DNA of 64,000 nt. Origin: Pontiella desulfatans (GTDB lineage: Bacteria; Verrucomicrobiota; Kiritimatiellia; Kiritimatiellales; Pontiellaceae). Made by a program: the position numbers and the translations under genes. The stretch is taken from assembly GCF_900890425.1 (NCBI RefSeq), contig NZ_CAAHFG010000001.1, forward strand, positions 1 through 64,000, given 5' to 3'. The notes beneath the pieces were generated by a model. It saw only the letters and a program-made list of their open reading frames with translations. It was not told the origin of the DNA and did not search any database. Shown here piece after piece: positions 17,199 to 25,946 of the stretch (position 1 is the first letter of the stretch; each line of letters begins with the position of its first letter).

Positions 17199-20100
17199 AA
17201 CGATTGAATACAGGAGCGGGGGCTTTCCAGCCCCCGATGGCGACGGCGGGGACAAGAATGTCCCCGCTCCGTTTGGGCCTGCTGTTTGTGCTTTTGTTCT
17301 CAGGTATTGCCGATGCAGGGCTGGTGCATCACTACCGCCTGGATGAAACCTTCCAGCACGAAACCATTGCCGATAGCGAGGGAACGATAGACGGTTCTTC
17401 GACTGAACTGCTTCGCGGGCGTGGCGGACAGATCGCCGGGTCCATGCAATTCGCGGAAGAGGATGGCGACCAGATCGATTTCGGAGCCGCCAACCTACTT
17501 ATTCCCTCCGGCGATTTTTCCATCACGGCCTGGATCCGCTTTTCTTCTGATGGCATGGATGAAAACGAACGCATCCTTGATTGCAGCAACGGCGATGCAT
17601 TCGGGGCGATGTCCTCGGGGTTCAACTTTAAAAAGCAGAATGGCACCTTGCGGGCGTTTGTGGGGGACGGTGTGAACAAGGTGGCCTCCTCAACTGCAAA
17701 GTCCGCCGTCGTGCAGGAGCAGTGGCAGCTCGTTGCGTTGCGGTTCTCCGTTTCGTCCGCGCCGGGTTCCGTTAGCGATGGGCTGGTGTCGGTGACGGCT
17801 GTCCCCTTCACCAACGCGGTGATGTCGGCGAGCGGCGTTGCCGCCAAGACAGACAGCGTAGGCCACAACCTGGGTGCCGTGGTTTCTGCCACCAACCTGC
17901 TCGCCGGTGCGCCGACAGGGATTGCGGCTTCGGCCGGGCTTTCCTTCGATGGCTTGATGGACGACATCCGCATTCACGACACGTTCCTGACCGATCAGGA
18001 ATTGGCCGACCTCCACAACGTAACCGTGCCTGTGGCATCCTGTCTGCGCTGGATCTTCAATGTGGATGGCGACAGCGAAGGATGGTCAGCCCTGAATGCT
18101 TCGAGCAACACGGTGGCCGATGGCGACTATGTGTTGGTGGCCTCCTCCGCCGATCCGCAGCTATTGTCGCCCGATCACCTCGATCTGGATTTGACCGGCA
18201 TCAGCCGGGTCTTTATCAAGGCGAAGAACGGTTCGGCTTCGACCAACGGAAGTGTCTTTTTCCAAACCCTGGAAAACCCGTCATTCGTTGGGAACTCGGT
18301 TGGCTTCACTGTTGTGTCAAACGATCCGGACACCACCACCTATGCGGTTGATATGTCGGTGCATTCCAACTGGAACGGCACGCTCACTCGCCTGCGCATC
18401 GACCTGCCCGATGGCGCGACGCCGGGCGACGAAATCCGGTTCGACCGCATTGCCGTTGGCGAAAGCGGGAACCGCCCCAACGTCATCGTCATGCTGGCCG
18501 ACGACCTCGGTTGGATGGATGTGACGGTGAACGGGAGCGACTATTACCAGACGCCGAACGTCGAGCGGTTGGCGGCGGCGGGCATGAACTTTCCGAACGC
18601 GCATTCGGCCAACCCGCTCTGTTCGCCGACGCGCGCAGGCATCCTTACCGGCCTCTATCCGGCACGGGTGCGGTTCAATACGCCCAACGGGCACTCGACC
18701 ACCGTTACGCTGGATCCGAAGGTGAATGCCACAGCGAATGCATATCTTCCTTCAACAACGGTCGGCTCGCGTTCCCGGTTGCCGAACGGCTACGTCACCT
18801 ATGCCGAGCTGATGAAGCAGACCGGCTATTCCACCGCGTTCCTGGGTAAGTGGCATCTGGGCATGGACGAATATGTGCCGGAAAACCAGGGGTTTGATTT
18901 CGTGATCGGCGGTCGCCAGCACTCCGGCCCACCCGGCGGCTACTTTGCGCCGTTCAGTGGCGACTCGAACATTCCCGCCGATTGGCCGGACGGGTCGCCC
19001 GTTACCACTGACGACCACGTGAACGACCTCCTCGCGGCCTGGGCCGCCGACTTTGTCGGGGACAACCGCAACCAGCCCTTCCTGATGAACCTATGGTGGT
19101 ACGATGTGCACGGCCCGTTCCAGGCCAAGCCGGAAGTGCGCGCGAACTATGTCGGCCTGGCCGGCACCGACGGGCGGCAGGACAGCCCGACCATGGCGGC
19201 GATGATCGAGGTGATGGACGACGGCGTCGGCACCGTGCTCGACAAGCTGGAGGAGCTGGGGCTGACCGACGACACCATCATTTTCTTTACGGGCGACAAC
19301 GGCGGGTGGATGTATTCCTGGATCGCCGAAGACCTGGCCGTGCCGACCGACAACTTTCCATCGCGCGCCGGCAAGGCCTGCATCTGGGATGGCGGAACGC
19401 ATGTGCCGTTCATCGTCAACTGGCCGGGGCGGGTGGCCGGTGGCACCGTCAATAGCAACAACGTCAACAACCTGGATATCTATGCCACCGTGCTCGGCAT
19501 GCTCGATCTGGAACCCTACGAAGGCTATCCGCTGGATTCGGAATCGTTGGTGCCTTCGTTGCTGGGACAGGCTCCGGCCAATAGCAACACGGTCTTTGTC
19601 CAGTTCCCGCAGGCACCGCCCGCCACCGGAACCTTTCCGGGCGTCTGGGTGCGGCAGGGCGACATGAAGCTGATCCGCTTCTTCCATGGGAACGGCGGTA
19701 CGGGGAACCACCGTTACGAGCTATACAATATTACTGCCGATCCCGGTGAAGAGCACAACCTGGCGCCCGGCAACCCGGCGCTGGTTGCGCAGCTCGATGC
19801 GCTGATCGAACAACACCTTGTCGATACGGAGGCGCTGGTTCCCGTGGCCAACCCCAGCTATGTTCCGCCCGCGTTCGACGGCTGGATTCCCAACGACGGT
19901 GTGTGGGTACAGGACGGAACCGGCGGACGCCTGAAGCTGGTTTCCAACAGCTTTCTCCCGGCGCTCGACAGTCCGGATCTGTCGGCGCGCGCTGTGCCGG
20001 CCAAGGTGCGGGTCACGATGACCTCCCGCAGCTATGGCCCCGGACGCATTGGGTGGAAGTTACCCGGCGATACGGAGTGGTTGGGAGCGCAGTCGGTTTC

Positions 20101-21043
20101 TTTTCCGGTTTCGCACAACAACGTTGAACGCACCATTGAGGTGCCGATCAATCCCGGCGCACCCGTGGTGCGGCTCCGCTTCCAGCCCAGCTCTGGTTAT
20201 TTTGAAACCGACGTGCTCGAGATTCTCGTGTTTGATTCAGCGGGAGGTTTGATTGAGTCGATGTCGCTGCTGGATACCGATGGGGATGGCACCACGGACG
20301 GCGATGAAAATGCGGTTGCGCGGAATCCGAACGACCCGGCGGATTTGGGCTTCCATTTCAACGGCCAGAATGATTTTGAGGGGTGGGATACCAATCCGCA
20401 AAACATGGTCGGCTTTGTGGTTAGCAACGGTGCGGTGCAGGGAACAACGACGAGTTCGGATCCTCACTTTGAAAACCATGGCGTCGGATTCGATTCCGCA
20501 CCCGTTCCCGCAGTCACGTTGCGGATGAAGGCTTCGGCCAATGCGGCCGTCCAACTATACTGGGCGCCCCAGGGCGGCGGATTTGTCGGTAACTTTTTAT
20601 CCGAAACCTACACGGGCGGCGGCGATTGGCAGGTGCTGGAATTTATTCTGGAAGGTAATGCAGGCTGGGACGGTAATGTGATCGACAAGCTGCGGGTGGA
20701 TCCGATCGGCACCTCCGGGGCGACCTTCGAGATCGACTGGATCCGTTCCGCCAATGGCGATGCCGACGACGATGGATTCGAGGATTGGGCGGAAATCATT
20801 GCCGGCACCGACCGCCTCGATCCTTCCGAAAATAAGTTTGTAATCTCGGCTGCGGAAATTCCCGTTCAGGTCGATGGCAAGGCCGGGCGCGTTTACTATC
20901 TCCAATGGACGGAGAGCTTGGTGCCGACCGGTTGGGGAACCGTCGAAACCGCGGGGCCGTTGGCATCCGACCAGACGGTTTTCTTTTCCAGCGGAACGCC
21001 CTCAACGAATGGTTTTTATCGAGTGTTAGTGGAGTATCCATGA
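17195..21043 (+). CDS. Large multidomain sulfatase (LamG + sulfatase + TSP3-like), exported
   Basis: This 1282-aa protein has a signal core LGLLFVLLFSGIADA at residues 28-42. A LamG/concanavalin-like domain follows at about 45-280 (LVHHYRLDETF... IRIHDTFLTDQELADLHNV), then a beta-sandwich (about 285-425) and the sulfatase domain (about 428-890) with MLADDLGW, C476 in PLCSPTRAGILTG, GKWHLG and GDNGGW. Next come a beta-rich region, acidic calcium-type repeats (DTDGDGTTDGDEN, GDADDDGFEDW) and a terminal beta domain (LQWTESLVPTGWGTVE). REP copy 5 encodes residues about 7-26, including in-frame ATGs at 17237 and 17258, so the true start could be any of three. It is coupled to the previous stop by ATGA overlap. 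Confidence 0.9.
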   Translation: MKRLNTGAGAFQPPMATAGTRMSPLRLGLLFVLLFSGIADAGLVHHYRLDETFQHETIADSEGTIDGSSTELLRGRGGQIAGSMQFAEEDGDQIDFGAANLLIPSGDFSITAWIRFSSDGMDENERILDCSNGDAFGAMSSGFNFKKQNGTLRAFVGDGVNKVASSTAKSAVVQEQWQLVALRFSVSSAPGSVSDGLVSVTAVPFTNAVMSASGVAAKTDSVGHNLGAVVSATNLLAGAPTGIAASAGLSFDGLMDDIRIHDTFLTDQELADLHNVTVPVASCLRWIFNVDGDSEGWSALNASSNTVADGDYVLVASSADPQLLSPDHLDLDLTGISRVFIKAKNGSASTNGSVFFQTLENPSFVGNSVGFTVVSNDPDTTTYAVDMSVHSNWNGTLTRLRIDLPDGATPGDEIRFDRIAVGESGNRPNVIVMLADDLGWMDVTVNGSDYYQTPNVERLAAAGMNFPNAHSANPLCSPTRAGILTGLYPARVRFNTPNGHSTTVTLDPKVNATANAYLPSTTVGSRSRLPNGYVTYAELMKQTGYSTAFLGKWHLGMDEYVPENQGFDFVIGGRQHSGPPGGYFAPFSGDSNIPADWPDGSPVTTDDHVNDLLAAWAADFVGDNRNQPFLMNLWWYDVHGPFQAKPEVRANYVGLAGTDGRQDSPTMAAMIEVMDDGVGTVLDKLEELGLTDDTIIFFTGDNGGWMYSWIAEDLAVPTDNFPSRAGKACIWDGGTHVPFIVNWPGRVAGGTVNSNNVNNLDIYATVLGMLDLEPYEGYPLDSESLVPSLLGQAPANSNTVFVQFPQAPPATGTFPGVWVRQGDMKLIRFFHGNGGTGNHRYELYNITADPGEEHNLAPGNPALVAQLDALIEQHLVDTEALVPVANPSYVPPAFDGWIPNDGVWVQDGTGGRLKLVSNSFLPALDSPDLSARAVPAKVRVTMTSRSYGPGRIGWKLPGDTEWLGAQSVSFPVSHNNVERTIEVPINPGAPVVRLRFQPSSGYFETDVLEILVFDSAGGLIESMSLLDTDGDGTTDGDENAVARNPNDPADLGFHFNGQNDFEGWDTNPQNMVGFVVSNGAVQGTTTSSDPHFENHGVGFDSAPVPAVTLRMKASANAAVQLYWAPQGGGFVGNFLSETYTGGGDWQVLEFILEGNAGWDGNVIDKLRVDPIGTSGATFEIDWIRSANGDADDDGFEDWAEIIAGTDRLDPSENKFVISAAEIPVQVDGKAGRVYYLQWTESLVPTGWGTVETAGPLASDQTVFFSSGTPSTNGFYRVLVEYP
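17213..17273 (-). repeat. REP family A, copy 5 (full, inverted), inside a signal-peptide region
   Basis: The inverted copy reads GGAGCGGGGGCTTTCCAGC, a 13-bp linker region, then GGGGACAAGAATGTCCCCGC and TCCGTT. It is translated in frame and supplies a potential ATG (17258-17260) 4 codons before the hydrophobic core. Confidence 0.9.
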
Positions 21044-21903
21044 TGAGTAGAATGCAGATGATTGCGTGTTGCCTGGCCGTGTCCGGGAGCGCCTTTGCCG
21101 GATGGGAATATCTGGATAACGGCGAAGTGCGGATCGGGATCGACCGTTCGCGCGGGGCATGCATCGGCTGGTTCGGTGAAAGCGAAACGAAGCGCAACCT
21201 GCTCAATCATTGGGATGAAGGGCGCTTTATCCAGCAGTCGTATTACGGCGCGCCGGATGGATCGAAATGGAACAAGAAGGATTGGGTTTACAACCCGGTG
21301 CAGGGCGGAAGCTGGGACGGCAAACGCTCGAAGGTGCTGACGTTCAAGAAGGATAAAAACAAAACCTCGCTTTACGCAAAGATCGAGCCGCTCAGTTGGT
21401 CGGGGGGTCAAACGTGCCCCGAAGCCATCATGGAACAGACCATCTCGCTCAACGGGCGCGTGGCCCATATCCGGTTCAAACTGACTTATACCGGTAAAGA
21501 CCAAGGCAAACCGCGCCATCAGGAAATGCCGGCCGTTTTTGTGGATGCAGTTCTCTCCAATCTCGTTTATGTGTCGGAGGGGGAATTAACCCGCCGGGTG
21601 CCCGGTTGGCCGAATGAGTCGGGAAAGACGTCCCGGCACTGGACGGCCTGGCTGGACCGGAACGACTGGGGCATTGGCATTTTCACGCCGGGCACCCCGG
21701 AATTCACCTGTTACCGTTTTGCGGGCAATGGCTCCACGGGCTCCGGTGGATCCGCCTGTTCCTATATCGCTCCTGTGCGGACGTTTGCTCTGACAAAAGG
21801 TCTCAAGGTTGAATACGATGTCTACCTCACCATCGGAACCCTCGATGAAATTAAAAACCGGTTTGCGAGCATGCAAGGGGCGGGAAGGCGCTCGCTCCGT
21901 TAG
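21040..21903 (+). CDS. Secreted protein of unknown function, paralogue of 35962-36894
   Basis: This 287-aa protein has a signal peptide (MQMIACCLAVSGSAFA). The mature start WEYLDNGEVRIGIDRSRGAC is almost the same as in the locus 2 lipoprotein at 35962-36894, as are ESET/Q-RNLLNH-DEGRFIQQSYYG, WVYNPVQGGSW, RHQEMPAVFVD, NDWGIGIFTPG, CSYIAPVRTFALTKGL and EYDVYLTIGTL. The pattern suggests an all-beta fold. Both copies sit beside sulfatases and GPH symporters, so a role in glycan binding or cleavage is likely, but no catalytic family is evident. ATG 21040 overlaps the previous stop. The last residues (GAGRRSLR) come from a degenerate REP-like tail. Confidence 0.8.
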   Translation: MMSRMQMIACCLAVSGSAFAGWEYLDNGEVRIGIDRSRGACIGWFGESETKRNLLNHWDEGRFIQQSYYGAPDGSKWNKKDWVYNPVQGGSWDGKRSKVLTFKKDKNKTSLYAKIEPLSWSGGQTCPEAIMEQTISLNGRVAHIRFKLTYTGKDQGKPRHQEMPAVFVDAVLSNLVYVSEGELTRRVPGWPNESGKTSRHWTAWLDRNDWGIGIFTPGTPEFTCYRFAGNGSTGSGGSACSYIAPVRTFALTKGLKVEYDVYLTIGTLDEIKNRFASMQGAGRRSLR

Positions 21904-23000
21904 CCAAGGGAAGCGCGTTCGATGAGGCGGGGCTTGACGTAGGTGACTTTGTTGTAGCCGGGTTCGGCTTCCATGGTACGCAGTTGAAGGATCAACCGTT
22001 CAGCCATGGTTTGGGGGTCGGGGCAGAGGCTGGCGAGCGGCGGATCGGCTTCGGCGGCTTCGGGACTGTCGTCGAATCCAATCACCCGGGCATCCTGCGG
22101 GATGCGCAGGCCGCGGTCGTGCAGGGCGCTGAGCAGCATGATGGCCGTGGGATCGGAGAGCGCGAAGTACCCGGTAGGCTCTTCCTGAGCGGCAACAATC
22201 TTTTCAATTTCCCGCATGCGTGGCAGCAGGTCTTCGGGGAGAGGATATTCCGTAATAACGCTTGAAGGGTTGCCGTGCTGGAGCCAGGCGCGCCGAAAGC
22301 CCAGCGCTCGCAGTTCAAAGATTTCATGCCAGTTGTCGGGGTAATACTGGCTCTCGCCGAGCAGAACAATTTTTTTCGGCTCGCTTTCGCAGAACGCCAT
22401 GCCGGCCACTTCGCCGCCATGGAAGTTATCGATCCGAACGCCGGAGGGCAGATGGTAGCTGAGCGGCGCGGCCAGACTGGTGACCAGCTTGTTTTTTTTC
22501 TGCAGCGGTTTGAAAAAGGGGAAGCTCCAGGAGGCGGCAAGGATGACGGCTTTATAGGGGGTAAGGTCGGCGGCGCAAAGTTTCTTGTTTTCCGTGCCCA
22601 GCAGCAGGTCAATCTCAATGTTGAATCCGTCCTTGTTTGTCTCAAGGCAGCTGTAGACCCGTTGAAGAAACGGATTGGCCAGCGCCATGTTGCCGTTTCC
22701 GACAAAGGCAAGCTTCAGTGCCTTATAGCCCTCGTGGTTGTGACGAAACCGCGGATGCACCAGATAGCGCCCGGTGGGAGTCGTGGTTACGAAACGCTCT
22801 TCTTTTAACTGGAGCAGAGCACGCCAAACCGTATTGCGCGGATAGCCCACCATTTCCTCCAGTTTTCGCACGGCAGGAATTTTCCCGTCATTGGAAAGTT
22901 CCCCCGATTGGATTTTTTTTCGCAGAATGTCGCAGACCGCCTCGGTCTGCGTTTGTGTTGTAATTATTGGTATTTCGCTCATTTGTCCCAGATAGTGCAC
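21900..23000 (-). CDS. GntR-type regulator with sugar-sensor domain
   Basis: This 366-aa regulator has an N-terminal GntR winged helix at about residues 15-85 (TEAVCDILRKKIQSGELS, KIPAVRKLEEMVGYPRNTVWRALLQL) and a LacI/PurR-like periplasmic-binding domain from about 100 (LKLAFVGNGNMALANPF to ARVIGFDDSPEAAEADPPLAS). The GTG at 23000 is chosen because AAGGA lies 6 bp upstream. The internal ATG 22982 lacks a ribosome site. The gene is convergent with the 287-aa protein (stops overlap by 4 bp) and divergent from the first modular protein gene of locus 2. GGGACAAATG, matching the putative operators, lies in its codons 4-7. It probably controls locus 2 and itself. Confidence 0.9.
   Translation of the reverse strand: MHYLGQMSEIPIITTQTQTEAVCDILRKKIQSGELSNDGKIPAVRKLEEMVGYPRNTVWRALLQLKEERFVTTTPTGRYLVHPRFRHNHEGYKALKLAFVGNGNMALANPFLQRVYSCLETNKDGFNIEIDLLLGTENKKLCAADLTPYKAVILAASWSFPFFKPLQKKNKLVTSLAAPLSYHLPSGVRIDNFHGGEVAGMAFCESEPKKIVLLGESQYYPDNWHEIFELRALGFRRAWLQHGNPSSVITEYPLPEDLLPRMREIEKIVAAQEEPTGYFALSDPTAIMLLSALHDRGLRIPQDARVIGFDDSPEAAEADPPLASLCPDPQTMAERLILQLRTMEAEPGYNKVTYVKPRLIERASLG
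22980..22989. promoter_or_regulatory. GACAAAT half-site inside the 5' end of the GntR gene
   Basis: CATTTGTCCC (minus strand GGGACAAATG) matches the half-sites found at 23032-23050 and 25837-25855. It would act as a downstream roadblock or autoregulatory site. Confidence 0.4.
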
Positions 23001-23020
23001 ATGGTGTCCTTAACTTGTCA

Positions 23021-23059
23021 ATCATAAAAAGGAGACAAAATGAGACAAATACCTTGACG
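23021..23059. promoter_or_regulatory. Divergent promoters sharing tandem GAGACAAA operator
   Basis: For the minus strand (GntR gene), -35 TTGTCT is at 23043-23048, the spacer is 16 bp and -10 TATGAT is at 23021-23026. For the plus strand, -35 TTGACG is at 23054-23059 with a weak -10 near TAGATA (23076-23081). Between them are two direct half-sites, GAGACAAA at 23032 and 23042, exactly 10 bp (one helix turn) apart. A bound regulator would cover the GntR -35 and abut the other -35. Confidence 0.6.
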
Positions 23060-23136
23060 TATTAGTGTTTTACACTAGATATGGGTTATCGAATCGGGAA
23101 AGGATTTCTAACTAGTAAACCAAAGGAGAGCAGGTA

Positions 23137-25549
23137 ATGAAAACATACATTGTTGCACTGGTGGCCATGGGGTGGCTAGGCGGGGTTCAGGCTGCGCAGT
23201 TGATTTCATCGGAGGGAGCTTGGAGTAGCTCGGCTGTCAATCCTGCGTCTAATGGCGGAGCTCAAACCAACTGGAATACGGGCGGCGTGTTTGGTCAGTG
23301 GGGGGGGAGCTTCCTTTAATGTCAACGCAGAGACTCAATATATGGATATGCAGGCTACAGTCGGCAATGTTCAGCATACCTATGCGGCGGGGTACACCTA
23401 TGCCTATCAATCAACAGCGGCGGCTGCACTTTCCTCTCATGCAACCAATCAGGTGGTTTATCTAACGGCTAATGGCAGTTTGGTGAGCGGCTCCCGGATT
23501 GCAGGGCCTAACAATACGGGCGCCTATGGTTCGGCCGACACCAGCGCGATTTTCGGCTCATACGCCGTCACCAATGGCGATCCCATCATCGGCCAGTCCA
23601 TAGGCATGCGCCTGAGCAGCGAGGGAATACAAAGCCGGTTTCGTGAAGATGGTGAGAGCTGGGTAAAAACTCGCCTGACGAATCATGCAAATGATTTTGG
23701 TGCTGGCAGGGTAATTTTCAGTATGTCCTTTCAGACAAATAGCTTGAGTTCTCTCGTCGGCGTCGATCATGTGTTGGATATGGTCTTTTCCCAAACCGGA
23801 GGCGAATTTGGGTTTGAGGACAATGTACCTTATTTTTGTATTGAGAATGACACGGCATGGAAGGATTCCTTTTCCATTGCTTCGGAAGACGACTGTTTTC
23901 GTGCGGGAACAAAGTATGTGATCAGTTTCCGGGCCAAGAAGGCAATCAACGGCGATCCGACTCAAAATATGGTTACAGCTTCTGTGGGCAGTTATGCAAC
24001 CAATCTGGTCATTGGTCCTGCTCATGATGTCTACCGGTTGGAGGTTGATTCGGATGAGGCGGGAATCGCAACTAAAGCGATTACCGTCGGCTTCGTCGCA
24101 GAGTCGGTGACGGAGGGCGGAGTTAATCAGTATCGTTTTTATGATCTTGATATATCTGCCAAGTACCCCGATGTTGAGCGATGGTTTGAGGACAATAATC
24201 TAGCAGCAAACGGCGGTGTTCCTCCGGACTTTGAATCGCGCTTTTATGAGCCAGCGCTTTCTGCGTGGACCAACTCGCTGGCGACCATGGATGTCTATTA
24301 CCTCCGCTATGCGACCTATCGTGACTGGCTAAAAACCAATGCCGTTTTAAAAGCCAGAATGGCTGAGGTTTTCAACGAGTATGGGATTAAAGTGGCGCTG
24401 GATGATACCAGGGCCACTTGGGCACATGCTCTGAATAACTATGAGACACCAAGCTATCAGGCGTCAATCAATGTGCTTCAGGATCTGACAGATTATGGGT
24501 GGAGCCTGTGTGCAGTGGGGTTGCAAAGTGTGTTGTCCAAACCCTGGTCGGGCGGTGATTATGCTATGAGCTGGCGTATTCTGGATATTGTGGAATACAT
24601 CATGCAGGTTAAGCCCCATTTCCCCGATCTGGAATACGGCGTAATCGATGCACTGCCTGTAAAAGGACTGGAGTACAAAAGCCATTATACGGATCTGAAA
24701 AATGCGGTAGAGGCGGAGGGATACACGCTCGACTTTATTCACCAGGATTTTCCTGTGGATTATGCCCTTGAGAATAAAAATGGCGTTACCTTCCAAACGA
24801 TGGTTGAGGTGGAGCGGTTTGTGCGAAACGAAATCGGATGCCGTCCGGGCCTCTTCCTGACCAGCTCTGACGGGGGGAAGGCGAGTGATGAGGCGTTCCG
24901 GTCTGATGTTGTTGAGGGTCTGGATGCTTATCTGGCTGCTGGAGGGGGGGCTCGGCATGCTTGCCTGTCGGCCTGGTTTCCGTACCCTGTATACAGTACT
25001 CCGGATGAAGTGGATTCGTCGGTCAATACCAATGGAGCAACCATGTTGGGGACCTTCCTGCTGGCCGATGGGATAATCGATGACTATGAAAGTGTACAGG
25101 GGCTTCCGCTTTCCGACGGTTTTGAAACCGGCTTTGGCAACTGGGTCAGTGCAGATACCAACCAGGTGTTCATTGTGAACAGGACGGCCTCTGAAGGCAG
25201 CCATTCAGTGCTCATCAGTGATGACAAAGCCGGGTCCATGCTGACGCTTGCGCAACCCATTGATGCATCGGCGTATGCTACCCTTTCGATCGGTTTTGAT
25301 TTCATGCCTTTGTCGATGGAGGGGGCGGATGAAGCCTATCTTGAGTATTATAACGGGTTGGAATGGGAGATTGTCGGAGCCTTTGGCCCGTCCTTACGGC
25401 ATGTTAATAAACAGTGGTATGCGACGAATATTGCAGTTGATGCTGCAAGCTACCCGATGCCGCAGGATGCCTGCTTCAGGTTCCGGCAGGCGGGGACAGG
25501 GATTGCCGACTTCATCTACTATGATGCGATCACGGTCGAGGGAAACTAG
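23137..25549 (+). pseudogene. Modular secreted protein (A-B-barrel-like), frameshifted in a G8 tract
   Basis: A signal peptide (MKTYIVALVAMGWLGGVQA) and module A start in one frame, which stops at 23319. The rest continues one frame over to 25549. The break is a run of eight G (23300-23307). With seven G the protein reads FGQWGGASFN, exactly as in the intact paralogue at 28759-31479. Full length would be about 803 aa: module A (about 20-175), one module B beta-sandwich (about 190-345), a barrel-like domain (about 350-640, MDVYYLRYATYRDW, YGIKVALDDT, FPDLEYGVIDALPVKGLEYKS) and a MAM-like beta tail. The enzyme class is unknown. It could be phase-variable or inactive, or the extra G could be a sequencing error. 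Confidence 0.8.
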
Positions 25550-25579
25550 CATGGCGCGTCGTTCCTCATAACGGGCAGG

Positions 25580-25610
25580 AGAAGCCGCGGGCGAAGCGCT
25601 CGCGGCTTCT
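25580..25610 (+). terminator. Stem-loop after the frameshifted gene, probable terminator
   Basis: A 10-bp stem AGAAGCCGCG / CGCGGCTTCT (25580-25589, 25601-25610) has an 11-nt loop. The T tract after it is poor (TACTG), so it may attenuate or stabilise rather than terminate. Confidence 0.55.
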
Positions 25611-25788
25611 TACTGCTTCGGTAGTATGTCGGGTTCCTGCTCCCAGAGCGTTTTGAGGTGCACACTGCGGAATTTACGCGCAAGCGAATGTTCCGCAAGG
25701 GAAATTCCTCCGAGTCAATTTTTTTACCCGTGACACGGGATGTCTCAGGTTTGCAATTCCATATGAATGTATTGATTTATTGCGCATG

Positions 25789-25864
25789 TGTCCCACTTGT
25801 TGGGCGGAATGTCCCATTTGTGTCTTGGGCTTATGAGAGACAAAGTGGGACAAATAGGTTGACA
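25789..25864 (+). promoter_or_regulatory. Promoter with four GACAAA-type half-sites
   Basis: The -35 TTGACA is at 25859-25864 with a weak -10 (TACCGT, 16-bp spacing). Just upstream are GAGACAAA (25837) and GGGACAAAT (25847), again 10 bp apart. Further upstream are two inverted sites, TGTCCCACTTGT (25789) and TGTCCCATTTGTGTC (25810). The block GGGACAAATA-GG-TTGACA matches GAGACAAATA-CC-TTGACG at 23042-23059. Confidence 0.55.
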
Positions 25865-25946
25865 GGATGATTTTTCATAGTACCGTGAGCTTATCGATCG
25901 GTATTCTTTGAGGTATGACAAAAGGTGAAACGGAGAGGAAAGAATC

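Larger units (their letters stand above)
25550..25946 (+). other. Gene-free 397-bp spacer with hairpin and regulated promoter
   Basis: It contains a stem-loop (25580-25610) and a promoter with a cluster of operator-like half-sites (25789-25864), both listed separately. I see no coding potential. Confidence 0.7.

Noticed and set aside
15051-17255. Long antisense open frame (734 codons) opposite the CVVTR sulfatase and RAYT end
   Set aside because: It is antisense to a clear sulfatase, has no family motif and begins inside repeats. High-GC codon use leaves antisense frames open.
21878-21902. Another REP family A copy at the end of the 287-aa protein gene
   Set aside because: GGGGCGGGAAGGCGCTCGCT and CCGTT resemble a half-copy, but the hairpin arms do not pair well; too decayed to count.
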